Positions 8,304 through 16,829 of a stretch of 64,000 nucleotides of DNA are shown in pieces. Position 1 is the stretch's first letter; every line of letters begins with the position of its first letter. The translations under genes and the position numbers were made by a program. The notes below the pieces were generated by a model. The model had not been told where the DNA came from, made no database searches, and saw only the letters and a program-made list of their open reading frames with translations. The DNA comes from Bacteroidia bacterium (lineage in GTDB: Bacteria; Bacteroidota; Bacteroidia; J057): positions 118,642 to 182,641 of the forward strand of contig JAWPMV010000004.1 in assembly GCA_033391075.1 (NCBI GenBank), in the 5' to 3' direction.

Positions 8304-10176
8304 TAAAAGGATAATTACCCTTTACCTCCTTAGCTTTTCCCTAATTCCTTTTTTCTTTTCCTGTAAAGAAGAGCAGAAAGATTTGGGAGATAGGCCCAAT
8401 ATCCTTTGGATCACCTGCGAGGACATTAGTCCCAATCTGGGGGCTTATGGGGATAGCTATGCCTATACACCTCATCTGGATCAATTGGCGAAAGAAGGTG
8501 TTTTATATACCCATGCCTTTGCGACAGCTCCCGTTTGTGCCGTTGCTCGATCTACTATCATCTCGGGTATGTATGCTTCGAGTCAGGGTACGCAGCATAT
8601 GCGTTGCAATGGGAAAATTCCGGAAGGAATTTCCTTTTATCCCGAAATATTGAGGAAAGCAGGTTATTACTGCAGCAATAATGTCAAAACAGACTATAAT
8701 TTTGAAATGGATCATGCCTCTATTTGGGATGAATCCAGCCAGAACGCCCACTGGAGAAATCGAAAAGATAAGGAGCAGCCTTTTTTCTCCATTTTTAATT
8801 TTACTCAATCTCATGAAAGTCGGGTAAATAATTCGGATCGTTACCTTCAAACCATTTCGAAGCTTTCTCCGGAAATATTAAAAAAGCCAGGAGAAGTTCC
8901 TTTGCCTCCTTATTATCCTGATACTCCTGAGACACGTGAACTCTGGGCCAGGTATTACAATATCATTACAGCTATGGATCAGAAAGTAGGGGAGGTCTTG
9001 AAGAAATTGAAAGAGGATGGGCTGGAGGAAAATACAATTGTTATTTTTTACTCGGATCACGGAGCTGGTATTCCCCGACATAAACGTTGGCTGTATGATA
9101 GCGGCTTGAGGGTTCCCCTGATCGTACGAATGCCTGAGAAATATAAAGACTGGATTGCTGCTGAGTCTGGGAGTCAAACAGATGAATTGTTGAGCTTTAT
9201 TGATTTGCCTCCTACTGCTTTGCACCTGGCAGGCATAGAAATACCAACATACATGCAGGGACGGTCTTTTCTGGGGAAAGATTTAAGTCCTCGCCGAAGC
9301 TATATTTATGCGGGCCGTGACCGTATGGACGAACGCTATGATATGCAAAGAGCGGTTCGAGACAAGCGATTTAAATATATCCGCTATTACGAACCTTATA
9401 AGCCCTTTTGTCAATACATGAATACGCCAGAAAAAGGAGGCATCATGCGTTCCATTAGGACTTCTTTTGAAAGAGGCGAATTGCCTGAAGCTGGATTGCA
9501 TATAGTGGCTGATACAAAGCCGGCTGAGGAATTATTTGATACGGAGAAAGACCCGTATGAACTTCATAATCTTGCCTTGGACCCGATTTATCAGGAAAAA
9601 CTGGAAGAAATGAGAAAGGTACATGCGCATTGGTCGGAAGAAACAAAGGATGGAGGCCTGATCCCAGAGACGATTTTAAGAGATTGGGAGAAGAATTATG
9701 AGCGTTCCATTTATCAGATCATGCGGGAGAAAGATATTCCGGTAAATGAGATTCGTCAAACAGCTCTGGCCGAAATTTCCCCTGAAAAACTCATGGAAAA
9801 TTTAGGTCATCCAAATGCAGCGGTTCGATACTGGGCTGCAATCAGTCTGGGAAATCAACATACAAACCTATCTTTTGATCCTGCTTTGACAGAGGCTTTG
9901 AAGGATGAGGTCCCTGTCGTAAGTTTTGCTGTTGCCAGAGCATTGCAAAAATATAGGAAAGCTGATCTCGCGCTGCCAATTTTAGTAGCTGGACTTGAAC
10001 ATGAAGATGAATGGGTACGTTTGAATGCCGCTCAGGTCCTGGATGAAATGGGGGAAGCTGCACGGCCAGCAATTCCCGCTCTACAAAGTGTCATGGAGGA
10101 TAAAAATAAATACGTGGTGCGTGTGGCCAATCATGCCTTGAATCAATTGTTGGGTACAACAACAGTCGTTCGCTAG
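8293..10176 (+). CDS. Sulfatase-fold lipoprotein with C-terminal HEAT repeats and atypical active-site motif
   Basis: A 627-residue protein. A signal peptide with Cys24 in a lipobox (FFFSC) makes it a probable lipoprotein. Residues 33-450 are a sulfatase domain: RPNILWITCEDISPNLGAYG with metal-binding acidic residues, and the later YSDHGAGIPRHKRWLYDSG block. The formylglycine site reads Cys82-Ala-Val-Ala-Arg86, keeping Cys and Arg but lacking the Pro/Ala and Ser of the usual CxPSR, so modification and activity are uncertain. Residues about 480-620 are HEAT-like repeats (AVRYWAAISLGN, VVSFAVARALQ, WVRLNAAQVLDEMG), probably a protein-interaction module. It starts inside the end of the OPT gene. 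Arylsulfatase, N-sulfoglucosamine-type sulfatase or phosphoesterase activity are all possible. Confidence 0.8.
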   Translation: MKADKRIITLYLLSFSLIPFFFSCKEEQKDLGDRPNILWITCEDISPNLGAYGDSYAYTPHLDQLAKEGVLYTHAFATAPVCAVARSTIISGMYASSQGTQHMRCNGKIPEGISFYPEILRKAGYYCSNNVKTDYNFEMDHASIWDESSQNAHWRNRKDKEQPFFSIFNFTQSHESRVNNSDRYLQTISKLSPEILKKPGEVPLPPYYPDTPETRELWARYYNIITAMDQKVGEVLKKLKEDGLEENTIVIFYSDHGAGIPRHKRWLYDSGLRVPLIVRMPEKYKDWIAAESGSQTDELLSFIDLPPTALHLAGIEIPTYMQGRSFLGKDLSPRRSYIYAGRDRMDERYDMQRAVRDKRFKYIRYYEPYKPFCQYMNTPEKGGIMRSIRTSFERGELPEAGLHIVADTKPAEELFDTEKDPYELHNLALDPIYQEKLEEMRKVHAHWSEETKDGGLIPETILRDWEKNYERSIYQIMREKDIPVNEIRQTALAEISPEKLMENLGHPNAAVRYWAAISLGNQHTNLSFDPALTEALKDEVPVVSFAVARALQKYRKADLALPILVAGLEHEDEWVRLNAAQVLDEMGEAARPAIPALQSVMEDKNKYVVRVANHALNQLLGTTTVVR

Positions 10177-10193
10177 TAAATTCAGCGGAATAA

Positions 10194-11978
10194 TCAGTTT
10201 AGCACGAGACGCTTACTCGAACTCTGGGTATCGGAATATATTTGAAGGATATAGGTGCCTCTTGCCCATTGAGATACATTCAGATTGATGGAATTTTGAT
10301 CAGTTAGACCTTGATCATATTGGACATCGCCTCTGATCCCAAGTATTCTGATCCTTGTATCAGAAGTATAACTTCCTTGAAGAGATATTCTTATATGGTC
10401 CTGGGCTGGATTAGGATAAACATTCATGTTTATTCCCAGGTCCTCGCCTTTATGTACCTCAATTGTGTTTGAATATTCAAATTCTCCATTAAAATCTACC
10501 TGCTTTAGTCGGTAAATTAATACCTCCTCCTCATTTTGCTGCGCTCCCTTGAACTCATCTATGAAACTATATTCCTCTATACTATTGCTATAACCGGCAG
10601 ATTTAACTTTGCCGATGATTTCAAACATTCCCTGAGACGGAATCTTCCTTTCGACCTGGAAAAAATCGCTATTGATTTCATTGGCTGTTGCCCATTCCAG
10701 TACGAGCTGTGAATTTCGCCAATATCCATCGAAGCCAATCCATTCTACGGGCAGGCTGGTATTAGTAATATTAATGGCATAATCTTCGATCTCTCCATCC
10801 ATAGCCAATCCTCCTGGACTGGCGGCAGTAATACCTGCATCACTCGTCAATCTGAATCGAGCATAGGTTGTTCCCACTACAGCACCTGAAATCCCTGTCC
10901 ATTGCAGAGCGCTTGCAGGATTGGCATTGGTCAGGCCATCACTTACACTTATACTCGTATATTCACCTGCATCAAAATCTCCGCTTTGGTCAAAATCAAT
11001 CCAGGCATGTAAAGTTGCACTGCTTCCGGATTGATTGGTAATGCTGATATCACTTGCGGGAATGCTGTATTCTGTACCCATTTCAACGGAGGAAGGGAAA
11101 ATAATTCCATCCTCATCCGCTCCATCCTGAGAACCGTCTCCCGAGGCTGATCCATCTGTTTCAGAATCAACACTATTACCAAGGAATAGAGAATCGCGCA
11201 AATCAACCAAATGTTTTGCTCCGCTACTTATGTCCTGAGTCGTATAGGTATCGGGAGCATCGCCGAAGTCCATGCTAAACCAAAGACCAAAAGTTATGGC
11301 CTGTCTTCCCCCTGCATTTATAAATGCATTCATTACAGTAGCTCCTCTTGTCAGTAAAAGTGGATTCCCGTCGCTCCCATCTACTACGATCAGGCTATCG
11401 GGATCAGCCAGAGAAAGACTTACCTGACCGCTTCCCAGCGTTTCAATCAATTCCCAATTGGATCCATTGGTCCCAACTGATAATTCCTCTCCACCATCTG
11501 TAGATTCAGGGTCAATAAAAATAAGATCAGGGGTAAATACCTGCCCCTCCAAGGTAGCTGAAAATGTCAATGTGAAACTGACATCATTAGCATCTGCACC
11601 ATATAGGGCTTCTCCTGAACTTGTACTGATCTGATAATAATTATGAGATTTTGCTCCTGACCAGGTTGCCATATCTGTAGGAACATAGGTTGATCCGTTT
11701 GCACTAACATTGGTGAAAGTTACTGTAATAGATAATCCTCCTGGTACCGTAAAGGTTTTGCTATCATTTTCATGAATCCCATCAGCCAAATCACCATTCT
11801 CCCAGGTAAGCCAGAAAATTTTATCCTTATATGTCCCTGAACCAGAATCTGCATAAGCCCCATCTACTGAATTTGTCGACATGGTCGATAAGATTCCCGC
11901 GAATAATACTAGCCCGGATACAGCCACAATATTGCGCAAGGAAAAAAAATGTCTGGTCTTGTTTTGTTGTTTTAACAT
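10194..11978 (-). CDS. Secreted GEVED/CshA-like surface protein with T9SS sorting domain
   Basis: A 594-residue exported protein. The N-terminus has a long charged stretch followed by a hydrophobic signal (NIVAVSGLVLFAGIL). Residues about 45-240 resemble a CshA/surface-adhesin beta domain (FWLTWENGDLADGI, ATWSGAKSHNYYQIS). DFGDAPDTYTT near residue 240 opens a GEVED domain that ends around GGLAMDGEIEDYAINITN. The C-terminus, NMNVYPNPAQDHIRISL to KRLVLN, is a T9SS type A sorting domain. It is probably a surface adhesin or matrix protein. It converges with the sulfatase gene upstream (18-nt gap) and is divergent from the second sulfatase across a 247-nt region. No enzymatic motif was seen. Confidence 0.8.
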   Translation of the reverse strand: MLKQQNKTRHFFSLRNIVAVSGLVLFAGILSTMSTNSVDGAYADSGSGTYKDKIFWLTWENGDLADGIHENDSKTFTVPGGLSITVTFTNVSANGSTYVPTDMATWSGAKSHNYYQISTSSGEALYGADANDVSFTLTFSATLEGQVFTPDLIFIDPESTDGGEELSVGTNGSNWELIETLGSGQVSLSLADPDSLIVVDGSDGNPLLLTRGATVMNAFINAGGRQAITFGLWFSMDFGDAPDTYTTQDISSGAKHLVDLRDSLFLGNSVDSETDGSASGDGSQDGADEDGIIFPSSVEMGTEYSIPASDISITNQSGSSATLHAWIDFDQSGDFDAGEYTSISVSDGLTNANPASALQWTGISGAVVGTTYARFRLTSDAGITAASPGGLAMDGEIEDYAINITNTSLPVEWIGFDGYWRNSQLVLEWATANEINSDFFQVERKIPSQGMFEIIGKVKSAGYSNSIEEYSFIDEFKGAQQNEEEVLIYRLKQVDFNGEFEYSNTIEVHKGEDLGINMNVYPNPAQDHIRISLQGSYTSDTRIRILGIRGDVQYDQGLTDQNSINLNVSQWARGTYILQIYSDTQSSSKRLVLN

Positions 11979-12225
11979 AGAGAACGCCCCTGAATAGGTG
12001 TCAATACTGTAGGCTGTGAATTTCTACACATTTAAGGACGAATCGAGCTATTTTTTGATTTAATCCTTTCAGGTGTAATTTCCAGTCGAAAAAAGAGATG
12101 TTTTTATGGGTTTTTTAGGTGATTCGAGAATAAATCCCATTCTTTATTTGAAAAAAAACAGATAATCCTATTCTCCTTGGTAGCTTTCTTCGCTTTATCC
12201 TATCTTGTTTTTATAGACCATCATT
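11979..12225. other. Divergent intergenic region
   Basis: The 247-nt gap between the minus-strand T9SS protein gene and the plus-strand sulfatase gene must hold both promoters. It is AT-rich with poly-A and poly-T runs; no clean inverted repeat or consensus promoter was identified by eye. Confidence 0.4.
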
Positions 12226-13527
12226 ATGAGACTACTACTATTTCTGTTAAGTCTGGCCTTCCCTTTTTTCATGTTGGGGCAAAAATCCGGGGATTCCCGA
12301 CCCAATGTCATCCTCATTATGGCAGATGATATGGGGTATGAATGTCTGAGTGCAAATGGAAGTACGGAATACGAGACCCCTATTTTGGATGGACTTGCGA
12401 AAGAGGGCATTCGTTTTACCAAAGCCATTTCCCAGCCCCTTTGTACACCGTCCCGGGTAAAGATCATGACGGGTAAGTATAATTATCGCAATTACGAAGC
12501 CTTTACCTGGCTCAATTCCAATCAGAGAACTTTTGGCAATGTGATGAAGGAAGCGGGTTATGCGACCTGTATCGTTGGTAAGTGGCAACTCAATGGCTTG
12601 GTTTATGAAAAAGAAGGATATCAGGATAATCAACGCCCGCATGCTTTTGGCTTTGATGAATATTGCCTTTGGCAACTCACCCAATTAAGAAAAGAAGGAG
12701 AAAGATTTGCCGACCCTTTATTGGAGCAAAACGGAGAGCTTTTAGCTAGAGACGAGGATGCTTATGGACCCGATATCGTCTCCCAGTTTGCCATGGATTT
12801 TATTGACCGAAATAAAGATCGTCCCTTCTTTGTTTACTATCCTATGTTACTGGTTCACGACCCTTTTGTACCTACTCCTGATTCTGATAATTGGGCGGAG
12901 AAAGAAAGCAGGTATAAGCAGGATACTACTTATTTCGCCGACATGATGAAGTATACTGATAAGATCGTAGGCAGGATTATAGATCAACTAAAAAGCTCTG
13001 GAGTTTATGAAAATACTCTGCTCATATTTACAGCGGATAATGGAACGCATCCCAGGATCTATTCGGCTACTCAGGGAGGCCAGATCAGAGGGGCAAAAGG
13101 AAATACCATAGATCATGGAACGCATGTTCCCCTGATCATGAGCTGGCCGGAGAAAGTAAAAAAAGCCTCTGTTTACAAAGACCTAATTGAGTTTAGCGAC
13201 TTTTATGCTACACTGGCAGATATTGTAGGGAAAAGAGAAGCTTCAGATGGAAAAAGTTTTCTTCCTTTATTGCTGGGAGAGAAACAGATAGCGCGGGAGG
13301 AGGCTTTTGTTCATTATGATCCGATGTGGGGAAAGAATGTGAACAAATTCAGGAATCAATTTGCCAGAAGCCGCAGATACAAACTCTATCAGGATGGTAA
13401 GTTTTTTGATCTGGACAAAGATGTGATGGAAGTCAATCCGCTTTCTGAAAGCGACTTGAGCAAAAAACAGAAAAAGATAAGAAAGAGGCTGGAAGATAAG
13501 ATTGCCCAGGCCCCTAAATGGAAATAA
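12226..13527 (+). CDS. Sulfatase (formylglycine-dependent), secreted
   Basis: A 433-residue sulfatase that hydrolyses sulfate esters, probably on a polysaccharide or glycan. A signal peptide covers residues 1-19 (FPFFMLGQ cleavage region). RPNVILIMADDMGYE carries the metal-binding Asp34 and Asp35. The active-site motif is canonical: Cys73-Thr-Pro-Ser-Arg77 followed by VKIMTG, so Cys73 should become formylglycine. FTADNGTHPRIYS is the second metal-binding region. Unlike the sulfatase at 8.3 kb it lacks a HEAT extension and a lipobox. It is followed 28 nt later by mannonate dehydratase on the same strand, probably one transcript, suggesting a sulfated uronic-acid-containing substrate. The exact sulfatase subfamily was not determined. 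Confidence 0.9.
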   Translation: MRLLLFLLSLAFPFFMLGQKSGDSRPNVILIMADDMGYECLSANGSTEYETPILDGLAKEGIRFTKAISQPLCTPSRVKIMTGKYNYRNYEAFTWLNSNQRTFGNVMKEAGYATCIVGKWQLNGLVYEKEGYQDNQRPHAFGFDEYCLWQLTQLRKEGERFADPLLEQNGELLARDEDAYGPDIVSQFAMDFIDRNKDRPFFVYYPMLLVHDPFVPTPDSDNWAEKESRYKQDTTYFADMMKYTDKIVGRIIDQLKSSGVYENTLLIFTADNGTHPRIYSATQGGQIRGAKGNTIDHGTHVPLIMSWPEKVKKASVYKDLIEFSDFYATLADIVGKREASDGKSFLPLLLGEKQIAREEAFVHYDPMWGKNVNKFRNQFARSRRYKLYQDGKFFDLDKDVMEVNPLSESDLSKKQKKIRKRLEDKIAQAPKWK

Positions 13528-13555
13528 ATACAGCTAAATAAAAAGAACACCACCG

Positions 13556-14728
13556 ATGAAAAAACTACTACAGACCTGGCGCTGGTATGGTCCGGAGGAT
13601 ACGGTCAGTTTATCGGATATCAGACAGGCAGGCGCTAGCGGAATAGTAACAGCCCTGCATCATATCCCCAATGGAGAAATTTGGCCGATTCCGGAAATTT
13701 TGGAACGAAAACGGATGATAGAAGAAGCGGGGCTGAGCTGGTCCGTTGTAGAAAGCATTCCAGTTCATGAGGACATCAAGCGTCAATCAGGCAGCTTCGA
13801 AAGATACATTTCCAATTATCAGGAAAGTATTCGGAATCTGGCAGCTTGTGATATCAAAATCATCACCTATAATTTTATGCCAGTAGTTGATTGGACAAGG
13901 ACAGAATTGGATAAACCTATGCCCGATGGATCACAGGCCCTTTACTTTGAAAAAGCTGCATTCGCCGCCTTTGAATTATTTATACTAAAAAGGACCGGAG
14001 CTGAAAAAGACTATACAAAGGAAGAACAGAAACTTGCACAGGAATATTTTGAGGAAATGGATGCAATGGCAATAGAGCGGCTTTCAAAAAATATCATTGC
14101 AGGCTTGCCGGGCGGAACTACAGAAGGAGTATTTTCTCTACGAAAATTTCAAGAAGTCCTCAATACCTACCATGGGATAGATGCAGAAAAATTGAGAATT
14201 CACCTGGTTTACTTTCTGAGGAAAATTGCTCCGGTAGCCGAAAGTGTGGGAGCGAAATTGGCCATTCATCCGGACGATCCTCCTTTCCCGCTTCTGGGAT
14301 TGCCACGGATTATGAGTACGGAATCAGATGCCCAGTTTATTTTAGATATGATAAAATCACCCGCTAATGGTTTGTGTTTCTGTACCGGTTCTTTCGGAGT
14401 CCGATCGGATAATGATTTGCCCGGCATGATTGAACGGATGGGGGAGAGGATCAATTTTATTCACCTTCGCGCTACGAAAAGAGACAGCAGAGGCAATTTT
14501 TACGAAGCAGATCATCTGGATGGAGATGTAGATATGTATGCGGTCATGAAAGCTTTACTAGCAGAACAGGCAAAACGCGAAGAAGCGATTCCTATGCGCC
14601 CGGATCATGGCCATAAAATGCTGGATGATTTGACCAAAGAAACGAATCCCGGCTATTCGGCCATTGGTAGGCTAAGGGGATTGGCTGAGTTAAGAGGATT
14701 GGAGTTAGGGATTTTGAGATCCCGCTGA
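13556..14728 (+). CDS. uxuA: Mannonate dehydratase
   Basis: A 390-residue cytoplasmic enzyme of the UxuA family (EC 4.2.1.8), dehydrating D-mannonate to 2-keto-3-deoxygluconate in glucuronate catabolism. It is a TIM-barrel relative of xylose isomerase. Diagnostic stretches are [14 protein letters not shown] at the start, [48 protein letters not shown] with the following [13 protein letters not shown], and [12 protein letters not shown], which hold the metal and substrate ligands. Length matches the family. It sits 28 nt downstream of a canonical sulfatase gene, so the pair may process a sulfated glucuronate-bearing glycan. No uxaC or kdgK homologue is in the window. Confidence 0.95.
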   Translation: MKKLLQTWRWYGPEDTVSLSDIRQAGASGIVTALHHIPNGEIWPIPEILERKRMIEEAGLSWSVVESIPVHEDIKRQSGSFERYISNYQESIRNLAACDIKIITYNFMPVVDWTRTELDKPMPDGSQALYFEKAAFAAFELFILKRTGAEKDYTKEEQKLAQEYFEEMDAMAIERLSKNIIAGLPGGTTEGVFSLRKFQEVLNTYHGIDAEKLRIHLVYFLRKIAPVAESVGAKLAIHPDDPPFPLLGLPRIMSTESDAQFILDMIKSPANGLCFCTGSFGVRSDNDLPGMIERMGERINFIHLRATKRDSRGNFYEADHLDGDVDMYAVMKALLAEQAKREEAIPMRPDHGHKMLDDLTKETNPGYSAIGRLRGLAELRGLELGILRSR

Positions 14729-14818
14729 CTTTTTGAAAAAATCATTCAAAAAAGTATATTAAGAATACTCCTGACAGTTAAGTGCGTAATTACTTTTCCA
14801 GTTGTTAACTCATTAACC

Positions 14819-16285
14819 TTGGATAGAAAATTCACTTTTCGCCCCCTGGAGTCGGATAATAAAAATTTAAATCCATTCCCCAATAACCATTTGTTGCTGA
14901 TCAGCATAGATGAATATCATCATGTAGGTCAACTAAACAATGCGGTTCGAGATGCAAAAGCCTTCAAAGAATTGTTGCTTGATAAGTATCAATTTCTTCC
15001 GGAATTAGTTACGGAATTGTATAATGATGATGCAAGTTACGATGGAATCGATAAGGCACTGAGAAAGTTGCCCAATGCAGTTAAGCCTCAGGATAACCTT
15101 ATCATTTATTTTAGTGGGCATGGTCATTACGATGATTTTAAGGACGAAGGCTTTTGGATTCCGGTAGATGCACATTTTGAATCTGACAGAGAATATTATC
15201 CTTACCACTATATATTTAGGGCCCTGAAAAAGATTCCTAGTCAGCATACATTTGTGATTGTTGACTCTTGTTACTCGGGGGCATACTTGGTGAAAAACAG
15301 GGATTCCTCGCAACCAGATCCCCGAGAGAAAGATCCTAGTCGTTGGTTACTTGCTTCCGGTCGAAATGAAGTTGTTCCTGATGGTAAAAGTGGCGAAAAT
15401 AGTCCCTTTGCAACACAGTTATTGGCCGTTTTAAAAAATTACGCTGACGAAGGAATTTCTGTAATTTCATTGGTAGATAAAGTTACCACAGCAAGCATTC
15501 ATAATGGGAAGCAAACTCCTATTGGAAGACCCATTCAGGATACCGGAGGAATGGGCGGTCAATTTATTTTTAGGCCAAAAATCAAGACCCCTCAAACGGA
15601 ATCAGAAGAAGAGGCATATCCTATTCAGCTTGTAAATAATGTAAGTAATTATGAAGACTTTCCAGATGCGAACGAAGAGGAAGAAGAGGAAGAGTATTTC
15701 GATATTGGACTTCGCAGACCCAAGAGAGTAGTGGAGCAAAAGGAAGAGACTGTTCAGAAAATTGATCTGAACCCAAAGGACAGGGAAAGAGAAATTTGGC
15801 ATTCAGTATTGGCAAACGGTTCCATAGAATCTTTGGAAACGTATTTAAAAACCTATCCTTTGAGTGATTATGCTCCAAAAGCCCTCGAATTAGTTTCGAG
15901 GATGAAAAGAACTTTTTCCGGATTATGGGAGTTAAGCACCATCCAGAAAATTCCTAAAGAGACTTATTTTTTGAAATTGATGGATGACGGCAAGTTGATC
16001 GGAGAATATTCGATTCTTGGTAAAACGGGGGAGTTATTGACGGGCCTATTAGCTCCAAAAATGAAATCCAATATCTCTAACCTCAAACGAATCAAGGTTT
16101 CTGGTAAATGGAAATATGATCCCCAGAAAAACCTCCTGTACATCAGCGCCGGAGCCCGACTGCTAAATGTCCTTTATGTCTTCGACATTAGTTTAAAAGA
16201 TTCCCAGGGAAACTATTCTGGATATGATTCGAAGTTCTCAGGAACTAAAGTAAGCTTGAGTAAGAGAAGACAAAGGCAGCCCTAA
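14819..16285 (+). CDS. Caspase-like (peptidase C14) protein, TTG start
   Basis: A 488-residue cytoplasmic protein (no signal peptide). Residues about 24-245 form a caspase-hemoglobinase fold: LLLISIDEYHHVGQLNNAV opens the domain, the catalytic His101 lies in YFSGHGHYDD and the catalytic Cys151 in VIVDSCYSGAY. A strongly acidic linker (about 270-300, run of Glu) follows, then an IWHSVLANGSIESLETYLKTYP segment near residues 325-350 of the kind often found behind bacterial caspase domains, and a beta-rich C-terminal domain (380-480). The reading frame has no ATG before the conserved region, so TTG at 14819 is the best start. Bacterial caspase-like proteins act in regulated proteolysis, cell death or defence; no effector or sensor partner is adjacent, so the role stays open. 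Confidence 0.8.
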   Translation: MDRKFTFRPLESDNKNLNPFPNNHLLLISIDEYHHVGQLNNAVRDAKAFKELLLDKYQFLPELVTELYNDDASYDGIDKALRKLPNAVKPQDNLIIYFSGHGHYDDFKDEGFWIPVDAHFESDREYYPYHYIFRALKKIPSQHTFVIVDSCYSGAYLVKNRDSSQPDPREKDPSRWLLASGRNEVVPDGKSGENSPFATQLLAVLKNYADEGISVISLVDKVTTASIHNGKQTPIGRPIQDTGGMGGQFIFRPKIKTPQTESEEEAYPIQLVNNVSNYEDFPDANEEEEEEEYFDIGLRRPKRVVEQKEETVQKIDLNPKDREREIWHSVLANGSIESLETYLKTYPLSDYAPKALELVSRMKRTFSGLWELSTIQKIPKETYFLKLMDDGKLIGEYSILGKTGELLTGLLAPKMKSNISNLKRIKVSGKWKYDPQKNLLYISAGARLLNVLYVFDISLKDSQGNYSGYDSKFSGTKVSLSKRRQRQP

Positions 16286-16298
16286 GAATGACTGCCTT
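16273..16298 (+). terminator. Possible terminator of the caspase-like gene
   Basis: AAGGCAG (16273-16279) pairs with CTGCCTT (16292-16298), enclosing the stop codon, and is followed by a T-rich CGTTTTATTCTT. It lies between convergent genes. The stem is only 7 bp, so this is tentative. Confidence 0.4.
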
Positions 16299-16302
16299 CG
16301 TT

Positions 16303-16824
16303 TTATTCTTTCGGCAAATATTTGGCGGGCAAAGGATTATCCTTGGTTTCCCCTAGCCAGTAAATTTGCATGATCCACCATCTCTTTCCATCATGTAGCA
16401 ACTGAATGCTGTTGATGCCTCTTGCAAAAGGTTTCTCATCTTTTGAGGTATGGTAAGAATCATAGGTACTGAAAATGTGTACCAGTGATCCATATTCTTC
16501 AGTCACACGGTAGGTTTCTTTTTCGAAGAAACCGTTTTCTTCCAGATAAGAACCAGAAGTTTCCACATAACTCTCAGGAGTCATGATGCGGTATTTGGTA
16601 ATTCCTTCAGGATTCTTGGCAGAAGGGATAAGTTTTGCTTCCGGCGTGAAGAGGTATTTGAAACGGTCCCAATCTCGTTTTTCTCCTTTGTCTCCGGAAA
16701 TGGAGCCATAAAGAGCTTCGATGATAGCATCCAGGGAAGCTACATCGGCCGCATATTTGTCTTGAGCTATGCTGCTACTCATGAGCAGGAAGCTGAAGCT
16801 GAGTAAAAGTGTGAAGTATTTCAT
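16303..16824 (-). CDS. Secreted NTF2-like (SnoaL-type) protein
   Basis: A small exported protein of about 173 residues. I take the ATG at 16822-16824 (MKYFTLLLSFSFLLMSSSIA signal peptide, cleaved after AQ) instead of a start eight codons upstream, because it gives a proper signal and a 5-nt spacing from the gene before it. The mature part has features of the NTF2/SnoaL fold: DVASLDAIIEALYGSISG, a long helix-containing middle with RFKYLFTPEAKLIP, and a strand-rich end (SIQLLHDGKRWWIMQIYWLGE). Members bind small molecules or act as lyases or isomerases; no catalytic residues can be assigned. It is the last gene of a three-gene operon with the LVIVD and YncE-like proteins. Confidence 0.65.
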   Translation of the reverse strand: MKYFTLLLSFSFLLMSSSIAQDKYAADVASLDAIIEALYGSISGDKGEKRDWDRFKYLFTPEAKLIPSAKNPEGITKYRIMTPESYVETSGSYLEENGFFEKETYRVTEEYGSLVHIFSTYDSYHTSKDEKPFARGINSIQLLHDGKRWWIMQIYWLGETKDNPLPAKYLPKE

Positions 16825-16829
16825 GAGGT

